Shown here one piece after another: positions 5,604-5,902 of a DNA stretch of 5,902 nucleotides. Source of the DNA: Anaerolineae bacterium (lineage in GTDB: Bacteria; Chloroflexota; Anaerolineae; Epilineales; JAHCIE01); assembly GCA_026129385.1 (NCBI GenBank), contig JAHCIE010000213.1:1-5902 (forward strand). The letters are read 5' to 3'. Each line of letters begins with the position of its first letter. Position 1 is the first letter of the stretch. The notes beneath the pieces are model-generated. The model was not told where the DNA came from. It ran no database searches and saw only the letters and a program-made list of their open reading frames with translations. A program made the translations under genes and the position numbers.

Positions 5604-5627
5604 GCGCATCACCCTGCTACCTTCAAC
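5585..5627. repeat. Inverted repeat across the convergent gene junction
   Basis: GTTGAAGGT (5585-5593) and ACCTTCAAC (5619-5627) are perfect 9-bp inverted copies around a 25-bp loop containing both stop codons. Each arm is coding: they specify the endings ELKVDG of the PHP protein and RLKVAG of the opposing protein. A transcript from either strand could fold here, so it may act as a weak bidirectional terminator. The stem is only moderately GC-rich, the loop is long and no T-run follows, so this is uncertain. Confidence 0.4.
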
Positions 5628-5902
5628 CGTGGTGTCTGTCGCCGGGCGCGCGTGAGGCGGGCGTGGAGGGCGGCGGCCTGGGCGTTGTCGAGCGCGTTCA
5701 GGTCGGCCACACCGTAGTCGCGCTCTAGCGTCTCGGCCAGACGCACCCGCGAGATGCCCAGCGCCTCGGCCAGTCGGCGAATGTCGGCCAGCGTCACCGC
5801 GTCGGCGGGAGCGATGCTCTCGTCCACGATGGGCGCGTCGCGTTGGGCGGCGACGGCCTCCGTCTCATGGACCACCGGGTCGCCGGTCGCATGTTGCTCC
5901 AG
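5609..5902 (-). CDS. Unrecognised protein, C-terminal part (5' end outside window)
   Basis: The reverse frame is open from the window edge (5902) to the TGA at 5611-5609, giving 97 residues. I do not recognise the family. The first 35 or so visible residues are acidic and low in structure (TGDPVVHETEAV onward). They are followed by a helix-rich module, VTLADIRRLAEALGISRVRL to about residue 84, containing an ALGIS helix-turn-helix-like turn and a YGVADLNALDNAQAAALHAR stretch. The end is basic (RARRQTPRLKVAG). A disordered linker followed by a small C-terminal helical module suggests the tail of a larger protein. A GTG at 5875 could start a short version of 88 residues, but no Shine-Dalgarno precedes it and the frame continues upstream, so truncation by the window is more likely. 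It is convergent with the PHP gene. Confidence 0.6.
   Translation of the reverse strand: MEQHATGDPVVHETEAVAAQRDAPIVDESIAPADAVTLADIRRLAEALGISRVRLAETLERDYGVADLNALDNAQAAALHARLTRARRQTPRLKVAG

Overview
This GC-rich bacterial window holds two divergent transcription units and the edge of a third. The gene content (ilvBNC, RsgA, a PHP phosphatase) is housekeeping. The style of the proteins, and the degenerate heptanucleotide repeat between ilvB and ilvN, made me think of Chloroflexota (Anaerolineae-like). That taxonomic guess is weak and rests on no search. No mobile elements, tRNAs, rRNAs or CRISPR arrays were seen.

Minus strand, read right to left (about 3053 to 1): a near-consensus sigma-70 promoter, a 29-codon leader peptide rich in Ile, Val and Leu, a mutually exclusive antiterminator/terminator pair, then ilvB (acetolactate synthase large subunit), a heptamer-repeat hairpin, ilvN (regulatory subunit) and the start of ilvC (ketol-acid reductoisomerase, cut by the window edge). 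These genes make the first two common enzymes of branched-chain amino acid synthesis. The leader has every part of classical ribosome-mediated attenuation: when charged Ile/Val/Leu tRNAs are scarce, a ribosome stalled on the leader should free strand 2 to pair with strand 3 and stop the terminator from forming. The ORF track does not list this leader, and it is the most interesting element here.

Plus strand (about 3082 to 5603): a probable leaderless promoter, then a tight probable operon of a HAD-superfamily phosphatase, the circularly permuted ribosome-assembly GTPase RsgA (TTG start) and a PHP-domain phosphatase of the histidinol-phosphatase (HisJ/HisK) family. Gaps of 13 and 5 bp imply co-transcription.

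Right edge (5609 to 5902, minus strand): the C-terminal end of an unrecognised protein, convergent with the PHP gene. The two stop codons are 5 bp apart, and a 9-bp inverted repeat spans the junction.

The longest stretch without a conventional gene, 2656 to 3116, is almost all regulatory: the ilv 5' leader with its attenuator, and the two divergent promoters. The part from 2656 to 2825 holds only the ilvB ribosome binding site and one weak hairpin.
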